This document shows positions 43,528 to 53,059 of a stretch of DNA of 64,000 bases, piece after piece (within the stretch, counting starts at the first letter, position 1; each line of letters opens with the position of its first letter). The DNA is from Algorimicrobium algoritergicola. Its GTDB lineage: Bacteria > Bacteroidota > Bacteroidia > Flavobacteriales > Flavobacteriaceae. The notes under the pieces are model-generated. The model ran no database searches and had not been told where the DNA came from. It saw only the letters and a list, made by a program, of their open reading frames with translations. The DNA lies in contig NZ_VSKL01000001.1 of NCBI RefSeq assembly GCF_008086165.1, positions 62,001 to 126,000 on the forward strand, read 5' to 3'. The position numbers and the translations under genes are program-made.

Positions 43528-45123
43528 ATGAGTCATAAATTAAATCACAGCCTTTCATTAGCCAAGCCTGACGCGTATCACACGTCACCAAAACAAAAAT
43601 TATTCCTTGCTATTGGAATGGTTGGATTCTTTGTATTGGTATTGACTTTATTTAATCTCGATATTTCTTCAGGTTGGACCTTAGCATCCGCGCTTTTGCT
43701 AATAGTTTTCGGTATTGGTGGGTTTGCTACTGATGCTTATTTAAACAAACCAAAAGGCATTAAAAATGATGGTGTTTGGTTTAAATCCATTTCTTCTAGA
43801 GGTCTTTCTGGTTGGCTAACAGGTTTAGTTTTAACCTTTTTTTATATTGTATTATACTTTTATCCGCACTTGCTTGGTTTAGGAAAAGATGGTGCAGCAA
43901 ACACAGGTTTGATTGCTTTTTTCGATCCACTAAGTAAACTTTTAAATGGAGGCGCGGCGAGTCAATGGTTTGTTTATGGTACGCTTTACACCTTGGCAAT
44001 TTTAGCATTCGGGTATAAATTTCTACTAAAATACCGACACAACCGATACGAGCAATTACGAACCTATTCGGTCATGTTCTTCCAATTAGGTTTTGCATTC
44101 TTAATTCCAGAATTTATGGCGCGGTTGAATTCTGACACCTTCAGTTTACCATATTACGACTTAAAAAATATTTGGCCCTTAAACTATTATAATTTCGAAC
44201 AGTACCGTGTGGATTCACTAATTAGTGCTGGCGATGTAGGTTTAGGTATATTAATTTTTGGCGTGGCTTCCATATTCATAATCACACCTATTTTAACGTA
44301 CAAATACGGAAAACGCTGGTACTGCTCATGGGTTTGTGGATGTGGCGGATTAGCAGAAACTGCTGGCGATCCTTTCCGACATTTAAGCGATAAACGCCAA
44401 GTAGCCTGGAAAATTGAACGTTGGGTAGTTCATAGCGTTTTAGTTTTTGTGGTTCTTATGACCACGGCAGTTATTTACACCTATTTAGGCTATGATGCCG
44501 AAAAATATTGGCTCACAAAAGATATTTTCTTGTTTGCTGTAGCTGGTTTTCTAACGTTCATTTTCGCATTAATCATGATTTTCAAACGTCATGAACTTGG
44601 CAAAGATGCACGTTATGGTGCTATTGGTTATTTTGTAATTATTTTAGCACTAATTGGTTTTCATTACTTATCAAGTGGAACTAAACTCTTTCTTTTTGAA
44701 GCTGAAACATTACGTTCTACTTATGGCTTTTTAATTGGCGCAATTTTTTCTGGCGTTATTGGAACCGGCTTCTACCCTATTTTTGGAAATCGAGTTTGGT
44801 GTCGTTTTGGTTGTCCAATGGCTGCAATTTTGGGATTTCAACAACGAATGTTATCTAAATTCAGAATTACAACAAATGGTGGTCAATGTATTTCATGTGG
44901 AAATTGCTCGACATATTGCGAAATGGGAATTGACGTTCGCGCTTATGCACAGAAAGGCGAAAACATTGTACGGTCCAGCTGTGTTGGTTGTGGTATTTGC
45001 AGTGCTGTTTGCCCTCGTGGTGTATTAAAATTAGAAAACGATAGTATGGAAGGACGTATAAACCCTAATGATATTTTATTAGGAAATGATGTCGATTTAA
45101 TGGATTTAGTTAATCAGAAGTAA
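43528..45123 (+). CDS. Membrane polyferredoxin, NapH/CcoG-like
   Basis: 531-aa protein with about ten membrane helices. Cys motifs face the cytoplasm: CSWVCGCGG (about residue 268), CRFGCPMA (about 425), then two ferredoxin clusters CISCGNCSTYC and CVGCGICSAVC near the C-terminus. The layout resembles NapH, NosR and CcoG electron-transfer proteins. Paired with the upstream FAD oxidoreductase it suggests a membrane electron-transfer module. No nitrate or nitrous-oxide reductase genes are near, so the final acceptor is unknown. Confidence 0.85.
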   Translation: MSHKLNHSLSLAKPDAYHTSPKQKLFLAIGMVGFFVLVLTLFNLDISSGWTLASALLLIVFGIGGFATDAYLNKPKGIKNDGVWFKSISSRGLSGWLTGLVLTFFYIVLYFYPHLLGLGKDGAANTGLIAFFDPLSKLLNGGAASQWFVYGTLYTLAILAFGYKFLLKYRHNRYEQLRTYSVMFFQLGFAFLIPEFMARLNSDTFSLPYYDLKNIWPLNYYNFEQYRVDSLISAGDVGLGILIFGVASIFIITPILTYKYGKRWYCSWVCGCGGLAETAGDPFRHLSDKRQVAWKIERWVVHSVLVFVVLMTTAVIYTYLGYDAEKYWLTKDIFLFAVAGFLTFIFALIMIFKRHELGKDARYGAIGYFVIILALIGFHYLSSGTKLFLFEAETLRSTYGFLIGAIFSGVIGTGFYPIFGNRVWCRFGCPMAAILGFQQRMLSKFRITTNGGQCISCGNCSTYCEMGIDVRAYAQKGENIVRSSCVGCGICSAVCPRGVLKLENDSMEGRINPNDILLGNDVDLMDLVNQK

Positions 45124-45145
45124 TAAGAATTAAACCTCATAGATT

Positions 45146-45177
45146 TTGGAAACTTGTGAAGTTTAAGACTATTTTTG
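45146..45177 (+). promoter_or_regulatory. Promoter of the GT2 gene pair (TTG-N21-TATTTTTG)
   Basis: TTG at 45146-45148 and TATTTTTG at 45170-45177, 21 nt apart, match the Bacteroidetes promoter consensus. The ATG follows at 45199, giving a short leader. Confidence 0.7.
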
Positions 45178-45198
45178 CACCTTCAAATATAATTATAA

Positions 45199-45891
45199 AT
45201 GCCCCATATAAAAGTCATTATTCCTGCCTATAATGAAGCTGATTCCATTCCGTTAGTCATTGGAGATATTCCAGAATTAGTAAACGAAATTATTGTGGTG
45301 AGCAATAACTCTACGGATGCTACGGTAGAAAATGCCAGAAGCGCTGGAGCAACCGTTTTAAGCGAAAGCAGAAAAGGCTACGGTTACGCTTGTTTAAAAG
45401 GTATGGCTTATGTTGCTGAACAAAATGAAAAACCCGATATTATTGTATTTCTTGATGGCGACTACAGTGATTACCCGGAAGAACTCACCAAAATAATTCA
45501 ACCTATTCTTGATAACAAAGTTGACTTTGTAATTGGAGCTCGTGTGAAAGCACTACGTGAGAAAGGTTCTATGACAATTCCACAGATATTTGGAAATTGG
45601 CTAGCCACAACCTTAATGCGTTTTATGTTTGGATCGAAATTCACAGATTTAGGGCCATTTAGAGCTATTAAATACAAGCAATTACTGGCTTTAAACATGG
45701 AAGATAAAACCTATGGTTGGACAGTAGAAATGCAACTAAAAGTATTAAAACAAAAAATTTCTTATACAGAAATCCCAGTAAATTACAGAAACAGAATTGG
45801 TGTTTCTAAAGTCTCCGGAACAGTTAAAGGTGCTGTTTTTGCAGGCTTTAAAATTTTGGGATGGATTTTTAAATACGGTTTTAAAAAATGA
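45199..45891 (+). CDS. Glycosyltransferase family 2 (dolichyl-phosphate-mannose-synthase-like)
   Basis: 230-aa GT-A enzyme: IIPAYNEADSIPLVIGDI, VVSNNSTDAT and metal site FLDGDYSDYPEEL (DxD), plus TDLGPFRAIKY and GWTVEMQLKVLK. The fold resembles DPM1-type transferases that load a sugar onto polyprenyl phosphate. No membrane helices are obvious. Its stop overlaps the start of the next glycosyltransferase by 4 nt (ATGA), so they act together. Confidence 0.88.
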   Translation: MPHIKVIIPAYNEADSIPLVIGDIPELVNEIIVVSNNSTDATVENARSAGATVLSESRKGYGYACLKGMAYVAEQNEKPDIIVFLDGDYSDYPEELTKIIQPILDNKVDFVIGARVKALREKGSMTIPQIFGNWLATTLMRFMFGSKFTDLGPFRAIKYKQLLALNMEDKTYGWTVEMQLKVLKQKISYTEIPVNYRNRIGVSKVSGTVKGAVFAGFKILGWIFKYGFKK

Positions 45892-47372
45892 TTATTGAAG
45901 GCATCATCATAACCATTTACACGTTGGCATTGCTACTTATTTTTATATATGCTTTGGCGCAACTAAATCTGTTGTTCAATTATTTATCAGCAAAAAAGAA
46001 GATTGATTATACGGCTAAATTCGATTTTAAAAATCCTTCAGAAATCCCTCTAGTAACAATTCAATTACCGCTTTATAACGAATTGTATGTAGTAGAGCGC
46101 TTGTTGGATAACATTTCGAAAATAGATTATCCGCAAGATAAATTAGAAATTCAAGTTTTGGATGATTCTACGGATGAATCAATTCAAATTATTAACAAAA
46201 AAATTAATGAATTACAGCACACAGGTCTTGATATTAAATACATTCATAGAACGGACAGAACCGGTTTTAAAGCTGGTGCATTAAAAGCTGGATTAGAAAC
46301 TGCCAAGGGAGAATTTATTGCCATTTTTGATGCCGATTTTTTACCGAAATCCGATTGGCTCTTTCAAACCATTCCGCATTTTAAGGATGATAATATTGGT
46401 GTTGTTCAAACACGTTGGGGACATATTAATCGGGATTATTCTATTCTTACCAAAATTCAAGCTTTTGCTTTAGATACACATTTCACTTTAGAACAAACGG
46501 GACGAAACACGAAAAATCATTTTATAAATTTTAATGGAACGGCCGGTGTTTGGCGAAAAACCTGTATTCTAGATGCTGGAAACTGGGAAGGCGATACACT
46601 AACCGAAGATTTGGATTTAAGCTATCGTGCACAATTAAAAAGCTGGAAATTCAAATATTTAGAAGATGTTGTAACACCTGCTGAACTCCCTATTATAATC
46701 AGCGCAGCACGATCACAACAGTTTAGATGGAATAAAGGTGGAGCCGAAAATTTTCAAAAAATGTTTTTTAAAATATTAAAGAACAATGGCATATCTGCTA
46801 AAACCAAAATGCATGGTTTTTTGCATTTATTAAATAGCACCATGTTTTTAAACATTTTAATTGTTGCCATATTAAGCATTCCTATGCTTTATATTAAACA
46901 TGAAAATGACACGCTTAAAATGTACTTTTACGCAACTAGCTTTTTTGTGGTAAGCTCAATAATTTTCTTCATTTGTTATTGGTTTATGTATAAACGCATA
47001 CATGGTTCTGGATTGAAAAATTTTGTTGGATTTATTGGTATGTTTTTTAGTTTCTTCGCGATAGCCATGGGGTTTTCTTTACATAATACCATTGCTGTAA
47101 TAGAAGGGCATTTCAGAAAGCGAAGTGATTTTATTCGTACACCAAAATTTAATATCAATACCGATAAGAGTTCTTGGAAAGATAATATTTATCTTAAAAA
47201 GAGAATTTCAACAAACGTTATTTTTGAAGGTCTACTCACACTCTACTTTGCCTTCGGCATGTACAGTGCATTTATTGTGGGAAATCAAGAAGGCGATTTT
47301 GGATTATTCCCATTTCATCTCATGCTATTTTTAGGCTTTGGTTATGTGTTTTTAAAGTCTTTGAGAAATTAA
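45888..47372 (+). CDS. Membrane glycosyltransferase family 2, cellulose-synthase-like
   Basis: 494 aa. One N-terminal helix, a GT2 domain with LPLYNELYVVERLLDNI, VLDDSTDES, FDADFLPKSDW (DxD), TEDLDLSYRAQ (catalytic Asp) and QQFRWNKGG (QxxRW), then four C-terminal helices. This is the processive-synthase layout shared with CslA mannan synthases and bacterial cellulose synthases. A beta-linked polysaccharide product is likely, and the nearby GH113-like hydrolase fits a mannan-type polymer (inference). Confidence 0.88.
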   Translation: MIIEGIIITIYTLALLLIFIYALAQLNLLFNYLSAKKKIDYTAKFDFKNPSEIPLVTIQLPLYNELYVVERLLDNISKIDYPQDKLEIQVLDDSTDESIQIINKKINELQHTGLDIKYIHRTDRTGFKAGALKAGLETAKGEFIAIFDADFLPKSDWLFQTIPHFKDDNIGVVQTRWGHINRDYSILTKIQAFALDTHFTLEQTGRNTKNHFINFNGTAGVWRKTCILDAGNWEGDTLTEDLDLSYRAQLKSWKFKYLEDVVTPAELPIIISAARSQQFRWNKGGAENFQKMFFKILKNNGISAKTKMHGFLHLLNSTMFLNILIVAILSIPMLYIKHENDTLKMYFYATSFFVVSSIIFFICYWFMYKRIHGSGLKNFVGFIGMFFSFFAIAMGFSLHNTIAVIEGHFRKRSDFIRTPKFNINTDKSSWKDNIYLKKRISTNVIFEGLLTLYFAFGMYSAFIVGNQEGDFGLFPFHLMLFLGFGYVFLKSLRN

Positions 47373-47457
47373 TCACGTTGGCTACGCAATAGTATTAAAC
47401 TTACGTTAAACCGCTTCAATTACTTGTAATTACTGGATTTTCGGGTTATATTAAGGT

Positions 47458-48105
47458 ATGGAAAATATTTTAGTAGCAGGTGCTCATGGTACCACAGGAA
47501 AAAAAATAGTTAATCTTTTAAGTGAATCTCAATATTTCAACCCGATTGCAATGGTTAGAAAAGAAGAGCAGATTCCCTTTTTTAAATCGAAAAATGTTGA
47601 CACCATTTTAGCCGATTTAGAACAGGACGTTTCTCCTGCGTTCAAAACACCAATTGATAAAGTTATATTTGCCGCTGGTTCTGGTGGAAAAAATGTAGTT
47701 GCAGTAGATCAAGAAGGTGCTAAAAAGCTTATTGATGCTTCTAAACAGAATAACATTAGAAAATTTGTGATGTTAAGTTCCATGGGGGCGGATAATCCCG
47801 AATCTGTTTCAGAATTAAAAGATTATTTAAAAGCGAAACAAAATGCAGACAATCATTTAATTAAAAGTGGCTTGAATTATAGTATTGTTAGACCAGGCGC
47901 TTTAACAGATGGTGAATTAAGTAATAAAATAGAATTAGAATCGAAACTGAACAAGCAAGGAGAAATAAGCCGAAATGATGTGGCGCAAACTTTAGTAAGA
48001 ACATTAAATGACGATGTTGCAAATAAGGCAACATTTGAAATTATTAAAGGCGATACACTTATTGCTGATGCCTTGAATAAAATTTCAACAATTGAGGTCT
48101 CTTAA
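47458..48105 (+). CDS. Atypical SDR family NAD(P)-binding protein
   Basis: 215-aa single-domain protein. NAD(P) motif VAGAHGTTGKKIV (5-17), FAAGSGG, KFVMLSSMGADNPESVSEL and YSIVRPGALTDGEL follow the NmrA/SDR_a5 pattern. These proteins may be reductases, epimerases or redox sensors; the usual YxxxK pair is replaced by DYLKAKQNAD, so activity is uncertain. It is monocistronic with a strong shared terminator after it. Confidence 0.85.
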   Translation: MENILVAGAHGTTGKKIVNLLSESQYFNPIAMVRKEEQIPFFKSKNVDTILADLEQDVSPAFKTPIDKVIFAAGSGGKNVVAVDQEGAKKLIDASKQNNIRKFVMLSSMGADNPESVSELKDYLKAKQNADNHLIKSGLNYSIVRPGALTDGELSNKIELESKLNKQGEISRNDVAQTLVRTLNDDVANKATFEIIKGDTLIADALNKISTIEVS

Positions 48106-48129
48106 AAAGTTTTAAGTTCCTCAATTATG

Positions 48130-48171
48130 AAAAAATCTTTCCTAAACTATAAGTTTAAGAAAGATTTTTTT
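48130..48171. terminator. Strong bidirectional terminator
   Basis: 19-bp stem with one mismatch (arms 48130-48148 and 48152-48170) and a 3-nt loop. A run of T closes it on each strand. It lies between convergent genes (SDR and amidohydrolase). Confidence 0.85.
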
Positions 48172-48193
48172 ATGCATTAATATAAACTTCCTC

Positions 48194-49519
48194 TTAATTT
48201 GTTTTTTGATGATAAATAATGCCATCTTTCATAACAAACACCACGTTCTCCATCGTTTTAACAAAATCTGAATTTACATCACCCTGAACCGCTATAATAT
48301 CGGCCTTAGCTTCTGATTTTATGACACCAATATCATTTTCCATTCCTACATAACGAGCAGACAAATAAGTTGCCGACTGTAAAATACTCAATGGTTCCAT
48401 ACCAGCTTCAAAATAGGCTCTCAACATATCTTGGGACGATTTACCACGTGTTCCACCAATATCTGTATAATTATCAGAACCCGCAATAATTGGCACGCCC
48501 AACTTTATAGCTTGTTTTAATCGTTTACTCATTTTTTCCAAATAAAAATCAATCCATTCTGTTTCACCCTTTTTAAAACCAGCAAGGTTTGAATAGATAT
48601 TCATGTAGTTTCGACTATTTTCCGTAGGAACCAAAAAGACATTCTTTTTTGCCATTAATTTCAACGTAGAATCGGCAATATTGAAACCATGTTCAATACC
48701 ATCTACTCCCGCATGTACAGCATTCCAAGCAGATTTATCGGACACTGAATGTGCCGTAACAGATAAACCATAGTCGTGAGCCATCTGCACAATTGCTTCC
48801 ATTTCTTCACGCGTGAGCATGGTTTTATTTGGGAGATTATCAGCGCAAATTTTAATTAAATCTACACCCTGATTTACATGTTCACGAACAGCATTTCGGG
48901 CATCTTCAACACCTTTAATTACCCGATATTCCAAATCAATTAGATTCTGATGATTTGGTGATACACCATAAATTTGTCCTCCAGCAGCTCCCATAATGGG
49001 CCCAGAAGCTAAAATTCGAGGACCTTCAATTGTTCCCTCATTTATGGCATCACGAAGTGCCACATCTAAAAACAGGCCGGAATTACCCAAATCTTTAATG
49101 GTTGTGATACCGACATCCAAATAAGATCTAGCTCTTTTTGCGCCACGAAGCGCGCGCAATGCATCACTTTCCATAGTTACAGTTTGAATGATGTGTTCTG
49201 AAGAATCTGTATTAGCATCTTGAGAAAACAGCACATGGGTATGCGCATCAATTAAACCTGGCAATATGGTGTAGTTTGATAAGTCAATAAAATTCACATT
49301 TTCTGGCACTTCCTTAAAGGTTTCCACGCTGACTATTTTATTGCCCCTAATATGTATTAATTGATTTTGAACAAACACTTTTTGTTGGCTATCAAACATA
49401 GCACCTGCTTTGATATACGTATCCTTTTCCTGTGCGTAAAGCATAGAAACGACCAAACATAAAATGATGGTAAGAACAGGTTTTATTTTAATTTGGTGAA
49501 TTACCGATTGCATATTCAT
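48194..49519 (-). CDS. Exported amidohydrolase family protein
   Basis: 441-aa metal-dependent hydrolase with a signal peptide (ending SMLYAQ). Metal ligands: LIDAHTHV, the Lys in DLIKICADN, TAHSVS, GIEHGF and the Asp in IIAGSDNYTDIGG. The sequence fits the Xaa-Pro-dipeptidase/imidazolonepropionase-like subgroup, which acts on cyclic amides or dipeptides. An ATG at 49513 is an alternative start. It stands alone, between a terminator and a divergent gene. Confidence 0.88.
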   Translation of the reverse strand: MNMQSVIHQIKIKPVLTIILCLVVSMLYAQEKDTYIKAGAMFDSQQKVFVQNQLIHIRGNKIVSVETFKEVPENVNFIDLSNYTILPGLIDAHTHVLFSQDANTDSSEHIIQTVTMESDALRALRGAKRARSYLDVGITTIKDLGNSGLFLDVALRDAINEGTIEGPRILASGPIMGAAGGQIYGVSPNHQNLIDLEYRVIKGVEDARNAVREHVNQGVDLIKICADNLPNKTMLTREEMEAIVQMAHDYGLSVTAHSVSDKSAWNAVHAGVDGIEHGFNIADSTLKLMAKKNVFLVPTENSRNYMNIYSNLAGFKKGETEWIDFYLEKMSKRLKQAIKLGVPIIAGSDNYTDIGGTRGKSSQDMLRAYFEAGMEPLSILQSATYLSARYVGMENDIGVIKSEAKADIIAVQGDVNSDFVKTMENVVFVMKDGIIYHQKTN

Positions 49520-49625
49520 AGACTTGCCCTTTTAACTATTATATAATTCTAAAAAATGAATTTCACCAATTTAATGAAAAGACTAGAAACGAATGCAAAT
49601 TGATACAAAAATGTATATTTAACCC

Positions 49626-51008
49626 ATGCAAATTTCCAACTTTTTACAGTTCTATAAATTTCAGTTGCTTCTGGCTCTATCCAGTTTGCTTTTTTATTGG
49701 GCTTTTGCCTATGATTTAACACGAACAGACACTACAAAACTACTCATGCTTTATGTAGCATTATTTGCGGTTTTTTATAAACTTATTCAGCTTACTAAAC
49801 ATAACATCCAATACGTAACGTGGATAGCCTTTGGATTTAGAGCCGTTTTTATTTTAGCCATTCCGAATCTATCACAGGATTTTTACCGATTTATTTGGGA
49901 TGGACGCATGATTTTAGAAGGTTTTAATCCGTATTTATATACACCGGAATCGTTTATTTCCATGAGTGAATTTCCTGTCGTCCAAGCACAGGAACTTTAT
50001 AATGGCATGGGTTTATTGAACGCCAGCCACTTCACTAATTATCCGCCTCTGAATCAACTGTGTTTTGTTATTGCTGGTTTATTTAGTGGTAAAAGTATTT
50101 TGGGCTCAATAGTTGTTTTACGACTGATTATTATTGCTGCTGATTTTGGAATTCTCTACTTTGGAAAAAAATTACTACATCGATTTAGGCTTCCAGAACA
50201 TTTGATATTCTGGTATATTTTAAATCCATTTATTATTATTGAATTGACAGGAAATCTTCATTTTGAAGGTGTCATGTTATTCTTCTTAATTTGGAGTTTG
50301 TATCTATTAGAAAAAAGTAAATGGCAATGGGCAGCTGTGGTTTTTGCCTGTTCTGTTTCGGTTAAATTAATACCATTATTATTCTTACCATTATTTTTTA
50401 CTTGGTTTAGGAAAGATGCTATTATGGCTTCTGAAACAACGGAATCATATAAAGTTGACTTACGAAAACTACTATCATTTTATGGTATTGTTGGAATAAC
50501 AACTGTCTGTTTGTTTTTACCGTTTTATTCAACGGAGTTCCTGACTAATTATACGAATACTGTTGCTTTATGGTTTCAGAATTTTGAATTTAACGCCAGT
50601 ATTTATTACCTTTTAAGAGAACTTGGATTTTGGATTTCCGGTTATAATCAGATAGCTATTATTGGAAAACTAACGGCACTTTTTATACTTTTATTTGTAA
50701 TTGGCATGGCTATTTACAAAAAGCCAAAGAACACAACACAACTTATAGCAACGATGCTTATCGCTTTAAGCATGTATTATTTTACGGCTACAACGGTTCA
50801 TCCTTGGTATGTGGCAACATTAGTTTTGCTTGCTGTATTTACAGATTACAAATTTCCATTAGTTTGGAGTTTTATGATTGTTTTCAGCTATTTAGCGTAT
50901 TCCAATTCCAGTAATTCTGAAAACCTCTGGATCATTGCATTTGAATATGTGGTAGTTTTTAGTGTATTTTTACACGACATTTTTAAACCGAAACCACTTG
51001 AAACTTAA
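49626..51008 (+). CDS. GT-C type membrane glycosyltransferase (mannosyltransferase-like)
   Basis: 460-aa protein with about 11 helices. The first large loop has the GT-C acidic site SQDFYRFIWDGRMILEGFNPY (Asp plus Arg); YPPLNQL and HPWY at the C-terminal end are typical of GT87/DUF2029-like polyprenyl-phosphomannose transferases. Likely adds a sugar from a lipid carrier to a glycan outside the inner membrane. The acceptor is unknown. The following hydrolase overlaps its 3' end. Confidence 0.82.
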   Translation: MQISNFLQFYKFQLLLALSSLLFYWAFAYDLTRTDTTKLLMLYVALFAVFYKLIQLTKHNIQYVTWIAFGFRAVFILAIPNLSQDFYRFIWDGRMILEGFNPYLYTPESFISMSEFPVVQAQELYNGMGLLNASHFTNYPPLNQLCFVIAGLFSGKSILGSIVVLRLIIIAADFGILYFGKKLLHRFRLPEHLIFWYILNPFIIIELTGNLHFEGVMLFFLIWSLYLLEKSKWQWAAVVFACSVSVKLIPLLFLPLFFTWFRKDAIMASETTESYKVDLRKLLSFYGIVGITTVCLFLPFYSTEFLTNYTNTVALWFQNFEFNASIYYLLRELGFWISGYNQIAIIGKLTALFILLFVIGMAIYKKPKNTTQLIATMLIALSMYYFTATTVHPWYVATLVLLAVFTDYKFPLVWSFMIVFSYLAYSNSSNSENLWIIAFEYVVVFSVFLHDIFKPKPLET

Positions 51009-51822
51009 TTTTCCAAAACTTTTTAGACGCTTTATTCGCATAATTGCCGTACTATTTGGATTGTATATCTTGTCTCTAATTTTTGTCTATTTCAAGCAAG
51101 AACGTTTCTTTTTTAATCCGAAGCATTTAGAAAAAAATTACGCCTTCACGTTTAAGGAACCTTTTGAAGAACTGAATATTCCAGTTACAGAAACCATTTC
51201 GTTAAACGCACTGTTGTTTAAAACTGAACAAACAAAGAAAGGTATTATTATCTATTTTCATGGTAACGCTGGTGCTATTCATGATTGGGGAAAACGCGCA
51301 CCTTTATATCTAAATAATGGGTATGATATTTTATTTTTTGATTATCGTGGTTATGGCAAAAGCGATGGCGAATATTCAGAAGCACAGGAATTATTTAATG
51401 ATGGACAAGCCATTTATAACTTTGTGAAAAAAGACTATTCAGAAGATCAAATTGTTCTTTTAGGTTATTCCTTGGGTTCTGGTATTGCAGCTTATGTAGC
51501 TTCTAAAAACAATCCGAAGCAACTTATATTAAACGCACCCTATTATTCCTGGAAAACGCTTATTGCTGAAGAAATTGCGCCTCCAATTCCCACCTTTTTA
51601 ATAAAATATGACATTCCAACTTATCAATTTATTACGTCGGTAAAATCTCCGATTACCATTTTTTATGGCACGCGAGATTTTCTGATTCATCCGGAAACGA
51701 ACGCTAAAAAATTACAAAAAATCAATCCTGGGAACATCACATTATTTCCAATTACTGATGGTGGTCATAATGGTTTGCACATTACCAAGCAGTATTATGA
51801 TGAATTAAAACGCGTACTTTAA
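50998..51822 (+). CDS. Membrane-anchored alpha/beta hydrolase
   Basis: About 274 aa. An N-terminal anchor (about residues 10-30) precedes an alpha/beta hydrolase core: oxyanion YFHGNAGAIHDW, nucleophile LGYSLGSGIAA, Asp in FYGTRDFLIHPE and His in DGGHNGL. The family (BEM46/DUF1749-like) includes serine esterases. I take TTG at 50998 as the start because it gives a basic stretch before the anchor and an 11-nt overlap; an ATG at 50962 would add 12 residues and overlap the previous gene by 47 nt. Confidence 0.82.
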   Translation: MKLNFPKLFRRFIRIIAVLFGLYILSLIFVYFKQERFFFNPKHLEKNYAFTFKEPFEELNIPVTETISLNALLFKTEQTKKGIIIYFHGNAGAIHDWGKRAPLYLNNGYDILFFDYRGYGKSDGEYSEAQELFNDGQAIYNFVKKDYSEDQIVLLGYSLGSGIAAYVASKNNPKQLILNAPYYSWKTLIAEEIAPPIPTFLIKYDIPTYQFITSVKSPITIFYGTRDFLIHPETNAKKLQKINPGNITLFPITDGGHNGLHITKQYYDELKRVL

Positions 51823-51823
51823 T

Positions 51824-52645
51824 TTATTTTTTTAGTATTTGAGATTTATCACTTAATCCTTTCACTGAAATTTCTGGACTACCAAAAATATGAAGAATAC
51901 TTTTTCCTTTTGCGTAAATACTTAAATGTTTACTTACATATAAATACACCTCTGAAGTATTTGAGATATTAAGTTCAGCTTCTGTAACTTTTAAATCTTT
52001 ACCCTTTAAATCTGCAAATCCTGAAGCCATAAGATTTAGGTTTTCTACATTTCCTTCAAGCTTGGCATAGGCGCTTTTATTAATGGTAAGATCCATTTTA
52101 TCTATAGAAATAATTCCTTTTAAACTGGCTTTGTCATTAAGTATCACTTTAGCATTAGCGCTTTTAAGTTGAAGTTCACCACTTGATGAATCATCCATTT
52201 GAACAAAAAAATCAGTGGTATTTATATCTAGTTCAAAAGAAGCATTTTTCAAGCAGGTTAACGAGAAGTCTAATAACTCAAATTTATTTTGACCCTCTAC
52301 TTTTGCATTCTGATTTATATTAATACGCTCCAAGTCTTGAAACGTGACGTATATTTCCATCTTTTTGCTTGACACTATTTTATGAGTCGTATATATTTTT
52401 AAAACACCTTCAATAACATCTAGTTTAATTACATCTACAAGGTTTGAGTCTGTTTTAACATGATAACCATTAGAGCTAGTTTGCATAATAAATACTTCCA
52501 GATCATCTGTTACTTCAATTTGGGAAAAAGGGTCTAGATTCTTATAAATATCTACAACATTTTTATCCCCTTTTATTTTTTGTTTTTTTTGTGCACTTGT
52601 TGCCATGGTCAACATACATGTAACCATTAATATTAGTATTCTCAT
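51824..52645 (-). CDS. GIN-domain (DUF2807) exported protein
   Basis: 273 aa. Signal peptide (MRILILMVTCMLTMATSAQ) and a repetitive right-handed beta-helix-like GIN domain (DUF2807): FSQIEVTDDLEVFIMQ opens it, followed by short repeated strands rich in alternating hydrophobic and small residues. The family is proposed to be adhesin-like. Start at 52645 gives the signal; a longer frame from 52711 adds 22 residues without signal character. Convergent with the hydrolase, with a single base between the stops. Confidence 0.85.
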   Translation of the reverse strand: MRILILMVTCMLTMATSAQKKQKIKGDKNVVDIYKNLDPFSQIEVTDDLEVFIMQTSSNGYHVKTDSNLVDVIKLDVIEGVLKIYTTHKIVSSKKMEIYVTFQDLERININQNAKVEGQNKFELLDFSLTCLKNASFELDINTTDFFVQMDDSSSGELQLKSANAKVILNDKASLKGIISIDKMDLTINKSAYAKLEGNVENLNLMASGFADLKGKDLKVTEAELNISNTSEVYLYVSKHLSIYAKGKSILHIFGSPEISVKGLSDKSQILKK

Positions 52646-52735
52646 TTTACTTTTATAGTATAAATTAGGGTTAGGGAAAACGATTGGGCGTTTAATGAAG
52701 CGCAACTCCATTTGATGGATAACACGGTAATATTT

Positions 52736-52770
52736 AAAAAAAGCAACTGGATCAACCAGTTGCTTTTTTT
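52736..52770 (-). terminator. Terminator of the polyamine operon row
   Basis: 15-bp perfect stem (arms 52736-52750 and 52756-52770, core GCAACTGG) with a 5-nt loop and T-runs on both strands. It lies 47 nt after the stop of the gene at 52818-53048. Confidence 0.88.
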
Positions 52771-52817
52771 ATAAATTCAATCTATATTTCTGAATTTTAA
52801 AGTTTTAATAAACGAAA

Positions 52818-53048
52818 TTATAGTGGTTTTAAATTTTCTACTCTATAAATCACTAAATCGTCATCATAAGGGTCAGGTGCTTCAACAAAAACTATTTTAA
52901 ATTCTTGATCAATATAATTCTCGTCATTCTTTAAATCGAATTGTTTTAATACACGTGGATGAACCTCCTCAAAAGCAAGCTCTTCTCCGTTATCAAACCA
53001 GAAGATAAAATAACCATTCTCATAAGATTTAAAAACCGCAGTTCTCAT
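52818..53048 (-). CDS. Small conserved protein of unknown function
   Basis: 76-aa soluble protein, with strongly mixed beta-strand and acidic character: MRTAVFKSYENGYFIFWFDNGEELAFEEV at the N-terminus and EAPDPYDDDLVIYRVENLKPL at the C-terminus. I do not recognise a family. It follows the acidic 110-aa protein by 11 nt and ends at a strong terminator, so it is the last gene of the row that starts with arginine decarboxylase. Confidence 0.7.
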   Translation of the reverse strand: MRTAVFKSYENGYFIFWFDNGEELAFEEVHPRVLKQFDLKNDENYIDQEFKIVFVEAPDPYDDDLVIYRVENLKPL

Positions 53049-53059
53049 GTTATAAAAAA

